Source: Vibrio quintilis
GTDB lineage: Bacteria > Pseudomonadota > Gammaproteobacteria > Enterobacterales > Vibrionaceae
DNA: 64,000 nt
NCBI RefSeq assembly: GCF_024529975.1
Contig: NZ_AP024898.1
Span: 124,001 to 188,000, forward strand
Direction of reading: 5' to 3'
Part shown: in pieces, positions 1-7,564 of the stretch
Layout: each line of letters opens with the position of its first letter
Numbering within the stretch: position 1 is the stretch's first letter
Translations under genes and position numbers: made by a program
Notes under the pieces: model-generated
What the model was told of the DNA's origin: nothing
The model's input: only the letters and a program-made list of their open reading frames with translations
Database searches by the model: none

Positions 1-536
1 CCGCCTTCTACCGGGACAATTGGTTCGTTAAATGTAAACCAGTATTTAACTTTATGACCGAATAACTTAAAGCAGGTTTCAGCATATTGTGCAAATGCAT
101 CGATGACTTCCCGGTTTTCCCATCCACCTTTTTCCTGCATGCTGAATGGCATATCGAAATGGAACAGGGTAATGAAAGGCTCAATACCGTTTTCAACGAG
201 TTCATCAAAAAGCGCGTTATAAAAATCAACAGCAGTTTGATTGACTTCACCATTGCCATCAGGAATAAGACGAGCCCAGGAGATTGAAGTCCTGAAACTG
301 TTATGTCCGATTTTCTTCATTAACTGAATGTCGTCACGAAAACGATCATAAAATGTCGATGTATCTTCAGGACCGACCTGATTAAAGAATCGGTTTGGCT
401 GCGTTTTGAACCAGTGATCCCAGTTCGTTGGTGCTTTGCCATCCCGAAGGGCAGCGCCTTCGGTCTGGGCAGCTGATGAGGCACTGCCCCACCAGAAATT
501 ATCAGGAAATCTGTACTGCATGATTTGATTACTCAT
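1..536 (-). CDS. 6-phospho-beta-glucosidase, GH1 (3' end beyond window)
   Basis: The N-terminal 178 residues of a glycoside hydrolase family 1 enzyme; the gene continues off the left edge. Visible hallmarks are the N-terminal FPDNFWWGSASSAAQTEG barrel start, the SISWARL strand and the TFNEP motif at residues 168-172, whose Glu171 would be the catalytic acid/base. GH1 enzymes beside PTS EIIB/EIIC genes hydrolyse 6-phosphorylated disaccharides in the cytoplasm. The gene is 26 bp downstream of a lactose/cellobiose-type EIIC on the same strand, so it is probably the last enzyme of that operon. The nucleophile half is not visible, and the exact sugar (cellobiose, chitobiose or another beta-glucoside) cannot be read from this part. 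Confidence 0.88.
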   Translation of the reverse strand, partial: MSNQIMQYRFPDNFWWGSASSAAQTEGAALRDGKAPTNWDHWFKTQPNRFFNQVGPEDTSTFYDRFRDDIQLMKKIGHNSFRTSISWARLIPDGNGEVNQTAVDFYNALFDELVENGIEPFITLFHFDMPFSMQEKGGWENREVIDAFAQYAETCFKLFGHKVKYWFTFNEPIVPVEG

Positions 537-562
537 TTTCAGTTCATATTAAGTCAGTTAGA

Positions 563-1888
563 TTATGCGGGAGTCGCTTCACTTGCTTTCGCGTCCTCTT
601 CAGCTTGCTGTTCACTTTCCTGTTTCAATAACGTTTTTTCATAAGCTTTCAGGAATGGGAAGTACATCAGTCCGGCAACAACCATGCAAAGAATACACAT
701 GAAGACTGGCGTTACAGCCCAGTTTGCAGCCCAGGAAGCTCCGACAGGTCCGGGTGTTGTCCATGGAGTGAGAGATACGACTCTTGGTAACAAGTCCATA
801 CTCGTCGCCGCGTAAGCAAGCACTGCGTTAATCATTGGAACTAAAATGAATGGGAAGAAGAATACAGGGTTCATGACAATCGGTGCACCAAACAGAATTG
901 GTTCGTTGATGTTGAATAAACCCGGAATAACGCCCATTTTACCGATAGTTCGCAAGTGAACAGCCCGGCTGCGAAGCAACAGAATGGCCAGTGGTAACGT
1001 TGAACCAACACCACCGATTAACAGATAGTGGTCCCAGAAGCCTTGAAGATAAATATGAGGAAGTGCTTCACCTGCAGCGAGTGCTGCCTGGTTTTCTGCA
1101 AGGTTAGTCATCCAGAATGGGTTCATGATACCAGTTACGATAAGAGAACCGTGAATACCAGCGAACCAAAGAAGCTGACAGATAAATACAGAAAGCAAAA
1201 CCGCAGGTAAAGAGTCTGAAGCTGATACTAAAGGTTGCAGTAAAGACATGATTGCTTTAGGAAGAATCATCCCGGTTTCTGCTTCAATAAACAGGTTCAG
1301 CGGATGTAGGGTCAGAATAATAGCCATTACCGGGATCAGGATTTCAAATGATCGGGCAACACCTGATGGCACTTGCTCCGGCAGACGAATGGTAATATTT
1401 TTCCGTTTCAGGAATGCATAAACTTCGGTGGAATAAATCGCGCAGATCAGTGCGGTGAAGATACCCTGACCCGAGAAGTATTGCATTGAAATATTGCCAT
1501 CTTTGACAGGTGCGGCAACCAGTAAGAATGACATCAGAGACAGTAAACCAGTAGTGATACGATCTAAGTCATAATGCTTACCCAGACTGGCAGCAACACC
1601 AACTGAAATAAACAATGTCATCACACCCATACTCAACTGAAATGGAAGTAACAGCTCGGTTTGATAAGTTTTAGAAAAATCGAGCCATGCTCTGGCAAAT
1701 CCCCAGGTTGTTTCCGGATCAAACGGAGGGAAAATGAAAACCAGCATGAAACTACCAACGATCATAAACGGTAAAGCTGCAATAAAACCGTCACGAATTG
1801 AGGTAATATATCTTTGTTGTCCAAGTTTCCCGGCTATTGGTGTGATGGTATCTTCGATCACAGATACCATCTTATTATAAAGACTCAT
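563..1888 (-). CDS. PTS EIIC component, lactose/cellobiose family
   Basis: A 441-residue membrane permease of the lactose/cellobiose/chitobiose PTS family (the ChbC/CelB type is usually about 440-450 residues). It has about ten hydrophobic segments, an SIRDGFIAALPFMIVGS start and the substrate-site segment FNINEPILFGAPIVMNP. It imports a disaccharide that is phosphorylated by the partner EIIB. The start has a good ribosome site (AAGGATGAATT then ATG). It lies between the EIIB gene (28 bp away) and the GH1 gene on the same strand, forming an operon EIIB-EIIC-GH1. A second, divergent EIIC paralogue is at 2461-3762. No EIIA gene is in the window. Confidence 0.9.
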   Translation of the reverse strand: MSLYNKMVSVIEDTITPIAGKLGQQRYITSIRDGFIAALPFMIVGSFMLVFIFPPFDPETTWGFARAWLDFSKTYQTELLLPFQLSMGVMTLFISVGVAASLGKHYDLDRITTGLLSLMSFLLVAAPVKDGNISMQYFSGQGIFTALICAIYSTEVYAFLKRKNITIRLPEQVPSGVARSFEILIPVMAIILTLHPLNLFIEAETGMILPKAIMSLLQPLVSASDSLPAVLLSVFICQLLWFAGIHGSLIVTGIMNPFWMTNLAENQAALAAGEALPHIYLQGFWDHYLLIGGVGSTLPLAILLLRSRAVHLRTIGKMGVIPGLFNINEPILFGAPIVMNPVFFFPFILVPMINAVLAYAATSMDLLPRVVSLTPWTTPGPVGASWAANWAVTPVFMCILCMVVAGLMYFPFLKAYEKTLLKQESEQQAEEDAKASEATPA

Positions 1889-1916
1889 AATTCATCCTTT
1901 TTATTATTCTTTAACT

Positions 1917-2216
1917 CTATTGAATAAGGGACAATGCGAAATCCAGCACTTTGTCTCCACGTTGCATGCCGTAATCTGAAATATTGATAGGTTCAACAGG
2001 TATCCCATTCGCTCGCTTTTTCAAATCAGGTAACATGTATTTGACCTGGGGACCAAGTAAAACTACTTCATAATTCTTAACCTGCTCATCAAAATCGGAC
2101 GTCCCGAATGCTTTAATATCAACAGGAAGCTCACGTTTCTCAGCTTCAACCAGCATTTTTTTTACGAGAATACTTGTTGACATACCAGCCGAGCAGCACA
2201 ACATAATTTTTTTCAT
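1917..2216 (-). CDS. PTS EIIB component, lactose/cellobiose family
   Basis: A 99-residue EIIB with the typical start MKKIMLCCSAGMSTS; Cys8 is the expected phosphorylated residue. The length fits ChbB/CelB (about 100-106 residues). A longer reading frame begins at 2249, but the start at 2216 has GAGGAA six bases upstream and matches family N-termini, so I prefer it. It is the first gene of the leftward operon. The perfect palindrome GGAAACCGGTTTCC lies just upstream, suggesting LacI-type control by the regulator at 3851. Confidence 0.9.
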   Translation of the reverse strand: MKKIMLCCSAGMSTSILVKKMLVEAEKRELPVDIKAFGTSDFDEQVKNYEVVLLGPQVKYMLPDLKKRANGIPVEPINISDYGMQRGDKVLDFALSLIQ

Positions 2217-2271
2217 TTTTTGTTCCTCAGTAACCGTTTTCATTGTCAATATAGCTTTTAGGAAACGACAT

Positions 2272-2285
2272 GGAAACCGGTTTCC
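2272..2285. promoter_or_regulatory. LacI-family operator, perfect palindrome
   Basis: GGAAACCGGTTTCC is a perfect 14-bp palindrome with the central CG of LacI/GalR-family operators. It sits between the divergent EIIB and EIIC2 genes. A close relative (arms GTGGAAA/TTTCCAC) precedes the LacI-type gene at 3851. The likely ligand is that regulator (inference). Confidence 0.7.
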
Positions 2286-2373
2286 GAATGGTGGCTGTTA
2301 ACTATGTGCACCTGATCACCAAAGCAGTATCAAATATCTTTAAGAATGTGATCTGACTAGTATCCTCATCAAT

Positions 2374-2385
2374 GTAAGCGGTTAC
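2374..2385. promoter_or_regulatory. Second LacI-like half-palindrome upstream of EIIC2
   Basis: GTAAGCGGTTAC has matching arms GTAA/TTAC around a central GCGG, the same centre as the operator at 3793-3810. It lies 75 bp before the EIIC2 start. It could be an auxiliary operator of the same regulator, but the match is weaker than at 2272. Confidence 0.4.
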
Positions 2386-2460
2386 CTGATGTGTCCGAGA
2401 TTGCTTTCGCTCTTGAAGGCGGTATGCTGCGTTCGTTGTTGCTAAATTACGGGGAAATCA

Positions 2461-3762
2461 ATGAGTTTTTACTGGATGCAGGTGCTGGTGGAATGGATAC
2501 AGTGTTGGATGTTGCCTTTATCCCGTTACCTCACAAAAAACCGGTACCTGATGGCACTGCGTGATGGTTTTCAACTGGCCATGCCCTTTGTCATTGTCGG
2601 AAGTATCTGTGTTCCCTTTCTTTATCCGCCTTTTGTTCTTGATAACCAGAATTCCTTCACTCAGGCATGGCATTTTATTTCGGTGCATTACCGGACTCTT
2701 TGGCTTGCGCCTTACCAAATTACTCTTGGTTTAGTTTCTTTACTGGTTGCTTTTGGCATGGCGGCCAGTCTGGCAAAACATTATGGTTTACCAGAAAGGT
2801 TATGTGGCCTGACTGGCTGTGTCAGCTTTTTACTCTTATCCGGTTTTGAGCAGGACAATGGAATTGAGTTTCATTACCTGGGGGGGATGGGGATATTTAC
2901 GGCCATTCTTGCATCGGTTTATGCGATTGAAATAATTCGCTTTTTCTATCAGCGTAACTGGACGATTCGTGTCCCGGAAGAAGTTCCCCGGATTACTGCC
3001 AGCGGATTTCTGCTCATTGTTCCGTTATTTGTTATTTTGTTTAGCATGACAATCTTAAATATTGGCCTGAATGAACACTTTGGAGCGTCTTTTCCTGTTT
3101 TAGTTGAAAAAATATTTCGTCCTATGATTGTTGCTTCTGATACGTTAGTTGCGGTCTGGCTTTCAATCTTGATTTGTAATTTGCTCTGGTTTTTCGGGAT
3201 TCATGGCTCTTTATTGCTAACCGGAATTATGTACCCGTTTTGGATGAGTAATATTCTCGACAATCAGGCTGCACTTGCGGCAAACCAACCGTTACCTCAT
3301 ATTTTTATATATGGATTCTGGGATTTTTATTTGCTGGTTGGCGGTGTAGGAGCGACGCTGCCACTGGTCTTTATGGCTTTAAAAAGTCGTTCTCAACAGC
3401 TGAAAAGTGCAGGGAAGGTCGGCATTGTTCCCGCATTGTTTAATATTAATGAACCGATATTATTCGGTTTCCCGATCATTATGAATCCGGTCTTCTTAAT
3501 ACCATTTATTCTGGCACCTCTGGTTAACGCTACGATCGCATGGTATCTGACTGAGTGGGGGTTACTGGATCGGTTTATTGCAATCTTGCCATGGTCAATG
3601 CCTTCTCCGGTTGGTGCTGCATTGTCAGCAAATGGTAGCTGGCGTCCTACATTGATGAGTATTTTCGCAATTGTCAATGCCTGGATCATTTATTATCCCT
3701 TTTTCAAAGTACATGAGCGTCTTTTGCTGGAAGGTGAGCAACAACGCCAAAATAGAATTTGA
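2461..3762 (+). CDS. PTS EIIC component, second paralogue
   Basis: A 433-residue EIIC of the same family as the protein at 563-1888. Shared landmarks are ALRDGFQLAMPFVIVGS near the N-terminus, GIHGSLLLTGIMYPFWMSN in the middle and FNINEPILFGFPIIMNP. GGGGA precedes the ATG by a suitable distance. It is transcribed away from the EIIB operon and is followed after 88 bp by the LacI-type gene. It has no EIIB or EIIA of its own here, so it may share the single EIIB, giving one phosphotransfer protein to two permeases of different preference (inference). Confidence 0.88.
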   Translation: MSFYWMQVLVEWIQCWMLPLSRYLTKNRYLMALRDGFQLAMPFVIVGSICVPFLYPPFVLDNQNSFTQAWHFISVHYRTLWLAPYQITLGLVSLLVAFGMAASLAKHYGLPERLCGLTGCVSFLLLSGFEQDNGIEFHYLGGMGIFTAILASVYAIEIIRFFYQRNWTIRVPEEVPRITASGFLLIVPLFVILFSMTILNIGLNEHFGASFPVLVEKIFRPMIVASDTLVAVWLSILICNLLWFFGIHGSLLLTGIMYPFWMSNILDNQAALAANQPLPHIFIYGFWDFYLLVGGVGATLPLVFMALKSRSQQLKSAGKVGIVPALFNINEPILFGFPIIMNPVFLIPFILAPLVNATIAWYLTEWGLLDRFIAILPWSMPSPVGAALSANGSWRPTLMSIFAIVNAWIIYYPFFKVHERLLLEGEQQRQNRI

Positions 3763-3792
3763 AGGGGATTGTTGTTATAATTTGGTACTCAG

Positions 3793-3810
3793 GTGGAAAG
3801 CGGTTTCCAC
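3793..3810. promoter_or_regulatory. LacI-family operator before the regulator gene
   Basis: GTGGAAAGCGGTTTCCAC has perfect 7-bp arms around GCGG. It starts 58 bp upstream of the LacI-type gene at 3851. It is closely related to the palindrome at 2272-2285, suggesting autoregulation plus control of the PTS genes. Confidence 0.65.
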
Positions 3811-3850
3811 ATCTTGGCTTCGGTTGTAAGAGTATGATGAAGGCGGGCAG

Positions 3851-4837
3851 ATGACGACTATTTCTGATGTATGCAAACTGGCGAACGTTTCTAAAGCGAC
3901 TGTCTCAAGAGTTTTGAGTGGTAACCGCCGGGTGAAGGAAGATACCCGTGAAGCAGTCATGCGCGCGGTAGAACAACTCAACTACAGGCCAAATCAACTC
4001 GCTCAAACTTTAGCGACGAAGGTCAGTTATACCGTTGGTGTGTTAACCCATGGACTGAATGACCTTCAGCTTGGGCGAACGGTCCGGCAACTGGAGAGAG
4101 ACCTGACACAACAAGGCCGCTGTTTCATTATGGCGAATTATGTTCAAAATCGTGAAATGCTTGAAGAGAAGCTGAGCTTTTTTGCGACAAAGCATTGTGA
4201 TGCGGTATTGCTGGTTGGCAGGCAGTTTGATATTCAGTGGTTTGAACATTTGAACCTGGACAGATATCCGCCACTACTGACGATGAATCTTGCTGTTCCG
4301 GAAGTTGAAGGACTGAATTATGATCAGGCGACGACGACTGAGATGGCATGTAATTATCTCTATTCTCACGGTCATACTCAAATAGCGATGTTATCTGAAG
4401 CCGGCACATCAGGTATGCATATGCAGGAAGGTTATCGTCGTGCTTTAGAAAACCGGAGCCTGCCTTACAATAAACAGCTGGTGGTTCAGCATGGAGATAG
4501 TGCGGGTGCTATCGGGATGCTGATTAATCGTTATATTCCTTTTACTGCAGTTCTGGCAGCAGATGATCATCAGGCCATTGAGGTGATCCGTACACTTGAA
4601 CAGTATAATCTTAAGGTTCCTCAGGAAGTATCCGTGTTGAGTCTGAATACAGATAAAGAAGGGGCGTTTTATTCACCGGCGATTACTGGTTTTGAAATTC
4701 CTGAAGAAGATATGCTGACTTCTCTGACTTCATTGCTTGACGTCAAAATGAGTGATAACCATTTGAATGATTCCGGACATCAGGAATTTTTTGGTAAGCT
4801 CATTATTCGTGAATCAGTCAGGACTTTATCAACCTGA
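3851..4837 (+). CDS. LacI-family transcriptional regulator
   Basis: A 328-residue regulator with the LacI helix-turn-helix and hinge at the extreme N-terminus (TTISDVCKLANVSKATVSRVLSG, residues 2-24) and a periplasmic-binding-like effector domain after about residue 60. It presumably represses the flanking sugar PTS genes and releases DNA when a phosphorylated sugar binds. The context supports this: it follows EIIC2, and similar palindromes occur upstream of this gene and in the EIIB/EIIC2 divergent region. A strong terminator follows. Confidence 0.9.
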   Translation: MTTISDVCKLANVSKATVSRVLSGNRRVKEDTREAVMRAVEQLNYRPNQLAQTLATKVSYTVGVLTHGLNDLQLGRTVRQLERDLTQQGRCFIMANYVQNREMLEEKLSFFATKHCDAVLLVGRQFDIQWFEHLNLDRYPPLLTMNLAVPEVEGLNYDQATTTEMACNYLYSHGHTQIAMLSEAGTSGMHMQEGYRRALENRSLPYNKQLVVQHGDSAGAIGMLINRYIPFTAVLAADDHQAIEVIRTLEQYNLKVPQEVSVLSLNTDKEGAFYSPAITGFEIPEEDMLTSLTSLLDVKMSDNHLNDSGHQEFFGKLIIRESVRTLST

Positions 4838-4884
4838 CCTGATTTACCCGCTTGGGTTTATTGGTCTGGTTAGGTGTCTGAATA

Positions 4885-4917
4885 AAAAAACACCAGCATT
4901 TTAGCTGGTGTTTTTTT
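4885..4917. terminator. Rho-independent terminator (bidirectional)
   Basis: The stem CACCAGC/GCTGGTG (4891-4897 and 4904-4910) is flanked by an A-run on the left and a T-run on the right. It ends the LacI-type gene and could also stop the leftward CI-like gene at 4960. Confidence 0.9.
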
Positions 4918-4959
4918 ATGTCTGAACTACCGTCAGGTTGCCGGTGATTTGTTTGAGTC

Positions 4960-5646
4960 TTATGATGATTCACCGGAAAACGCTTCAGCTTCCCTGATAA
5001 ATTGATTCGAAGAAGCGTTCAATAATCTTGTGGTCAGGAAGGCGACCTGCCCTGTGACATTTAATTCGGTCTCGTTTACGGTCAGTGTTGTATCCTGAAA
5101 ACGAATGGCTAACTTTTTACCTGGCAGACGCTGTATCGCATTAAGAGAAAAGAAACCATCAAATTCAATCAGATAAATACCATTGACAGCATTGGTTGAT
5201 TCCTGATCAACGATATAGGTATTTTCCGCATCCCGAATCGCAATGACGTTGGTTATTCCCAGTTCATCCAGGAAAATCTGGTCAAATGTCATAATTCCCT
5301 GTTCTCTGAGCTGACCATTTTTGATGGTAAATAAGTCAATATCAACAAGGTGCCTGACTTCTTCCTTATCGGGCTGATAAGTATGTGGTGAAGCATTGGG
5401 ATAAGGATCTCCTTCTCCTAACAAAAGCCATTTGAGAGAAACACCTTTTCGCAAATGCGTACGAATTGCAACTTCATAGGGACAGATATCTCTTTGATGC
5501 CATGTCGCAATCGTAGAAGGCGATATTTCAAGCATTTGAGATAAAGCCCTCATATTTTTTGCATTAAATAACTCACAGAGTCTTTCTGTGACCTGCTTCC
5601 CGGTCAAATAGTCATAGGAAGGTAATGAAACTTGTTTTTTACTCAT
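4960..5646 (-). CDS. CI-like HTH regulator with a degenerate S24-type C-terminus
   Basis: A 228-residue protein with a phage CI-repressor-type helix-turn-helix in residues 14-80 (LTGKQVTERL..., SPSTIATWHQR, SLKWLLLGEG). Its C-terminal half has the layout of an S24/LexA-like domain, but where the catalytic serine usually stands (GDSM) the sequence reads IRDAENTYIV, so self-cleavage is unlikely. It stands alone with no other phage genes nearby, so it is more likely a domesticated regulator than part of a prophage. The target is unknown. The divergent region to its right holds a candidate small RNA. Confidence 0.65.
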   Translation of the reverse strand: MSKKQVSLPSYDYLTGKQVTERLCELFNAKNMRALSQMLEISPSTIATWHQRDICPYEVAIRTHLRKGVSLKWLLLGEGDPYPNASPHTYQPDKEEVRHLVDIDLFTIKNGQLREQGIMTFDQIFLDELGITNVIAIRDAENTYIVDQESTNAVNGIYLIEFDGFFSLNAIQRLPGKKLAIRFQDTTLTVNETELNVTGQVAFLTTRLLNASSNQFIREAEAFSGESS

Positions 5647-5834
5647 AAACGATCAATAATATTCGCGATTGAGATGTAATGTCGGGCGGCTACTCTTCAT
5701 TACATGTAGAACATATATGAATAAACAAGGATACCATTATGCGATCAGTACAAGTAGATCTTATTTAATCTTTTATGAAGTGAACTGCATTGTTTCATTC
5801 TGCTTAAATAATAAAGTGTTTCTGTGAAGGGAAA

Positions 5835-5953
5835 TTCACCGGACTCTTATTATACAACTCATGGTTATTTGTCTCCTTAGCACACCTTAAACGACGCCTG
5901 TTTATGCTATTTGTCGTTGCTTTGCCCTCGGTTAGTGAGGGCTATTTTTTTGA
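5835..5953 (+). ncRNA. Candidate small RNA with its own terminator
   Basis: There is no gene on the plus strand between 4837 and 6050, yet a canonical terminator stands at 5924-5951 (GCCCTC, loop GGTTAGT, GAGGGC, then TATTTTTTT). A second hairpin just upstream pairs AACGAC (5890-5895) with GTCGTT (5913-5918). A possible -10 (TATACA) lies near 5850. Two stem-loops and a T-rich end make a typical 80-110-nt Hfq-type sRNA plausible. I do not recognise the family. Confidence 0.45.
5924..5951 (+). terminator. Rho-independent terminator without an upstream gene
   Basis: Perfect 6-bp GC-rich stem GCCCTC/GAGGGC with a 7-nt loop, followed by TATTTTTTT. It would terminate the candidate sRNA and insulate the unknown gene at 6050. 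Confidence 0.85.
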
Positions 5954-6049
5954 TTTCCGGCTCCGGGAGTTATTGCTGAGGTTCTGTCAAAAAGCAGAGA
6001 GGTTTATCAATGTGAGTGATTAAAGTGTCTGATTGAGCGCTGTTGTAAT

Positions 6050-6832
6050 ATGACAAAGATGTTATTGGCGGAAGATTTAGAATGTGCAGAGACGGAAGCG
6101 TTCGTTCTCATTCAGGATTGCCAGCCATCCTTTCAGAAAACCCCGGTGTTCTGGCCTGTCGCACCTCCGGATAGCGTCAATGGAAGATTATCTGATTTCG
6201 TGAAATACATACATGAGCCTGAGTGTCTGACTATTTTAACTCAAAGAGAATGGCAGCTAATTTTTTCTTCACAGCAAATAACTCATTCTGTTCGAACAGC
6301 TGATGAAAATATACGATTACTGGTTGAAATTCTTCGGGAATCAGGCATCAAAGCCGGGATAAAAGTGTATGGAGATGACTATTATCTGGTGATATTTGGG
6401 TATCCGGATATTGTCCGGTGCTTCACGGAAAATACCAATAATATGATGATTAATCATCAGCGGTTGAGAATCGGGATTGCAGGGTTGAGTACAGACTGGG
6501 GAGAAACAACGTCTGTTCATGTTCTGGCATTAGTCGATGTCATTGCCGGAGATGCGATTCCTGACATTCAATATCTTCTGAATGACGAACAACTACTCCA
6601 TTCCGGGGGTATCAAACAGGCATTAATGATTGCAAATGCGATTATTGATGTAAGTACGTTACTTCTTTCTGACGAATATTTTCCGGTTTCAAAAGCTTTA
6701 AATCTTGGACTTATGCTGGTGAGTGTAGCGCTGCCAGTCAATATATCTGAAAAGTGTAAGGAGTACTTTTCAGTGCAGGTTATAACATTTGCATATCATA
6801 TGATCATGAGTTACGAGGACTCTCTGGTTTAA
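6050..6832 (+). CDS. Hypothetical protein, 260 aa
   Basis: I do not recognise this family. The protein is soluble-looking with no signal peptide or clear membrane segment. Residues 1-75 are acidic and contain LTQREWQLIFSSQQ. The middle alternates beta-like stretches (AGIKVYGDDYYLVIFGYPDIV). Residues 185-260 are hydrophobic and helical, with LGLMLVSVALPV. There is no strong ribosome site before the ATG at 6050; an in-frame ATG follows at 6059. It converges on mtlR (6869), leaving 36 bp between the stop codons, so it is probably not functionally part of the mannitol operon. Base composition is like its neighbours. Confidence 0.6.
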   Translation: MTKMLLAEDLECAETEAFVLIQDCQPSFQKTPVFWPVAPPDSVNGRLSDFVKYIHEPECLTILTQREWQLIFSSQQITHSVRTADENIRLLVEILRESGIKAGIKVYGDDYYLVIFGYPDIVRCFTENTNNMMINHQRLRIGIAGLSTDWGETTSVHVLALVDVIAGDAIPDIQYLLNDEQLLHSGGIKQALMIANAIIDVSTLLLSDEYFPVSKALNLGLMLVSVALPVNISEKCKEYFSVQVITFAYHMIMSYEDSLV

Positions 6833-6868
6833 TGTGGGCCACAGAAACAATATTTTCATGGCTGGAGA

Positions 6869-7399
6869 TTAAAAGGGGCTTTCTTTATTGAGCTCATTAC
6901 AAATTTCGACAATAGATAAAGATAAACCTGATTTAATTACCTGCTGCTGACGATGTAACTGAAGTTGATAGAATTCAAGATCGATATCATCATCTGGTTC
7001 CTGAATATCCAGCTGTATCATCCCTATTTTTTGTACGATATTGAGCTGTTTGACTGGCTCCAGAATTGTCGGGGATGTAAAAGTATATTCAGTCCCGTCA
7101 TCATTGAGCTGATTTTTGAGTTGAATGATAGATTCAATATCATGGTAGAGTTGATCAGGCAGCACTCCCAGGCCGTACAACAGCTTTAGCCTGACGGTTA
7201 TATCTCCTAAAGGACCAGAGTCATGCAGTAATGGGCCCACAACCGATTGAACAGCAAAATTATCCTTCAAAAAGATTCTTTTCATCAATAAGTCAACAGC
7301 AGTTTCGATAACGCCAACGGTGGTAATAAAAAATCCCCTGACGGAAGTCGTTTGATTCAGTTGTTCGATAATCTCGTTTTCGTTCAATTTTTCTGCCAT
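6869..7399 (-). CDS. mtlR: MtlR-family mannitol operon regulator
   Basis: A 176-residue protein matching the MtlR family (mannitol operon repressor, all-helical, no classical HTH). Recognisable stretches are RGFFITTVGVIETAVDLLMK (about 21-40), VVGPLLHDSGPLGDITVRLKLLYGLG and HDIESIIQLKNQLN. In enterobacteria and vibrios mtlR is the third gene of mtlA-mtlD-mtlR, the same order and strand as here. A 165-bp gap with a strong hairpin separates it from mtlD, so it may be produced at a lower level than the upstream genes. Confidence 0.9.
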   Translation of the reverse strand: MAEKLNENEIIEQLNQTTSVRGFFITTVGVIETAVDLLMKRIFLKDNFAVQSVVGPLLHDSGPLGDITVRLKLLYGLGVLPDQLYHDIESIIQLKNQLNDDGTEYTFTSPTILEPVKQLNIVQKIGMIQLDIQEPDDDIDLEFYQLQLHRQQQVIKSGLSLSIVEICNELNKESPF

Positions 7400-7488
7400 G
7401 TACTGTGTTGTCTTTAGTTATTGTAACAAGTTTGTGTGATTTTCAGCTTAAAACGTGTGGTTTGGTCTAATATGACGTTTTTTGTTAC

Positions 7489-7518
7489 CCGATGAAATAC
7501 CTTCCTGTATTTCATCGG
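7489..7518 (-). terminator. 12-bp perfect hairpin between mtlD and mtlR
   Basis: CCGATGAAATAC and GTATTTCATCGG form a perfect 12-bp stem with a 6-nt loop. On the operon strand the stem is followed by GGGTAACAAAAAACG, not a T-run, so it may be an RNA-stabilising or attenuating element rather than a full terminator. It probably lowers expression of mtlR relative to mtlA-mtlD. Confidence 0.6.
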
Positions 7519-7564
7519 ATTTTCAGCCGGAATAATTTAAAAACACATTTGTAATTTTTTCATT

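Noticed and set aside
4960..5646. Prophage suggested by the CI-like regulator (and by the S24 repressor at 23318)
   Set aside because: No integrase, structural, lysis or attachment-site signals surround either gene; neighbours are chromosomal housekeeping genes.
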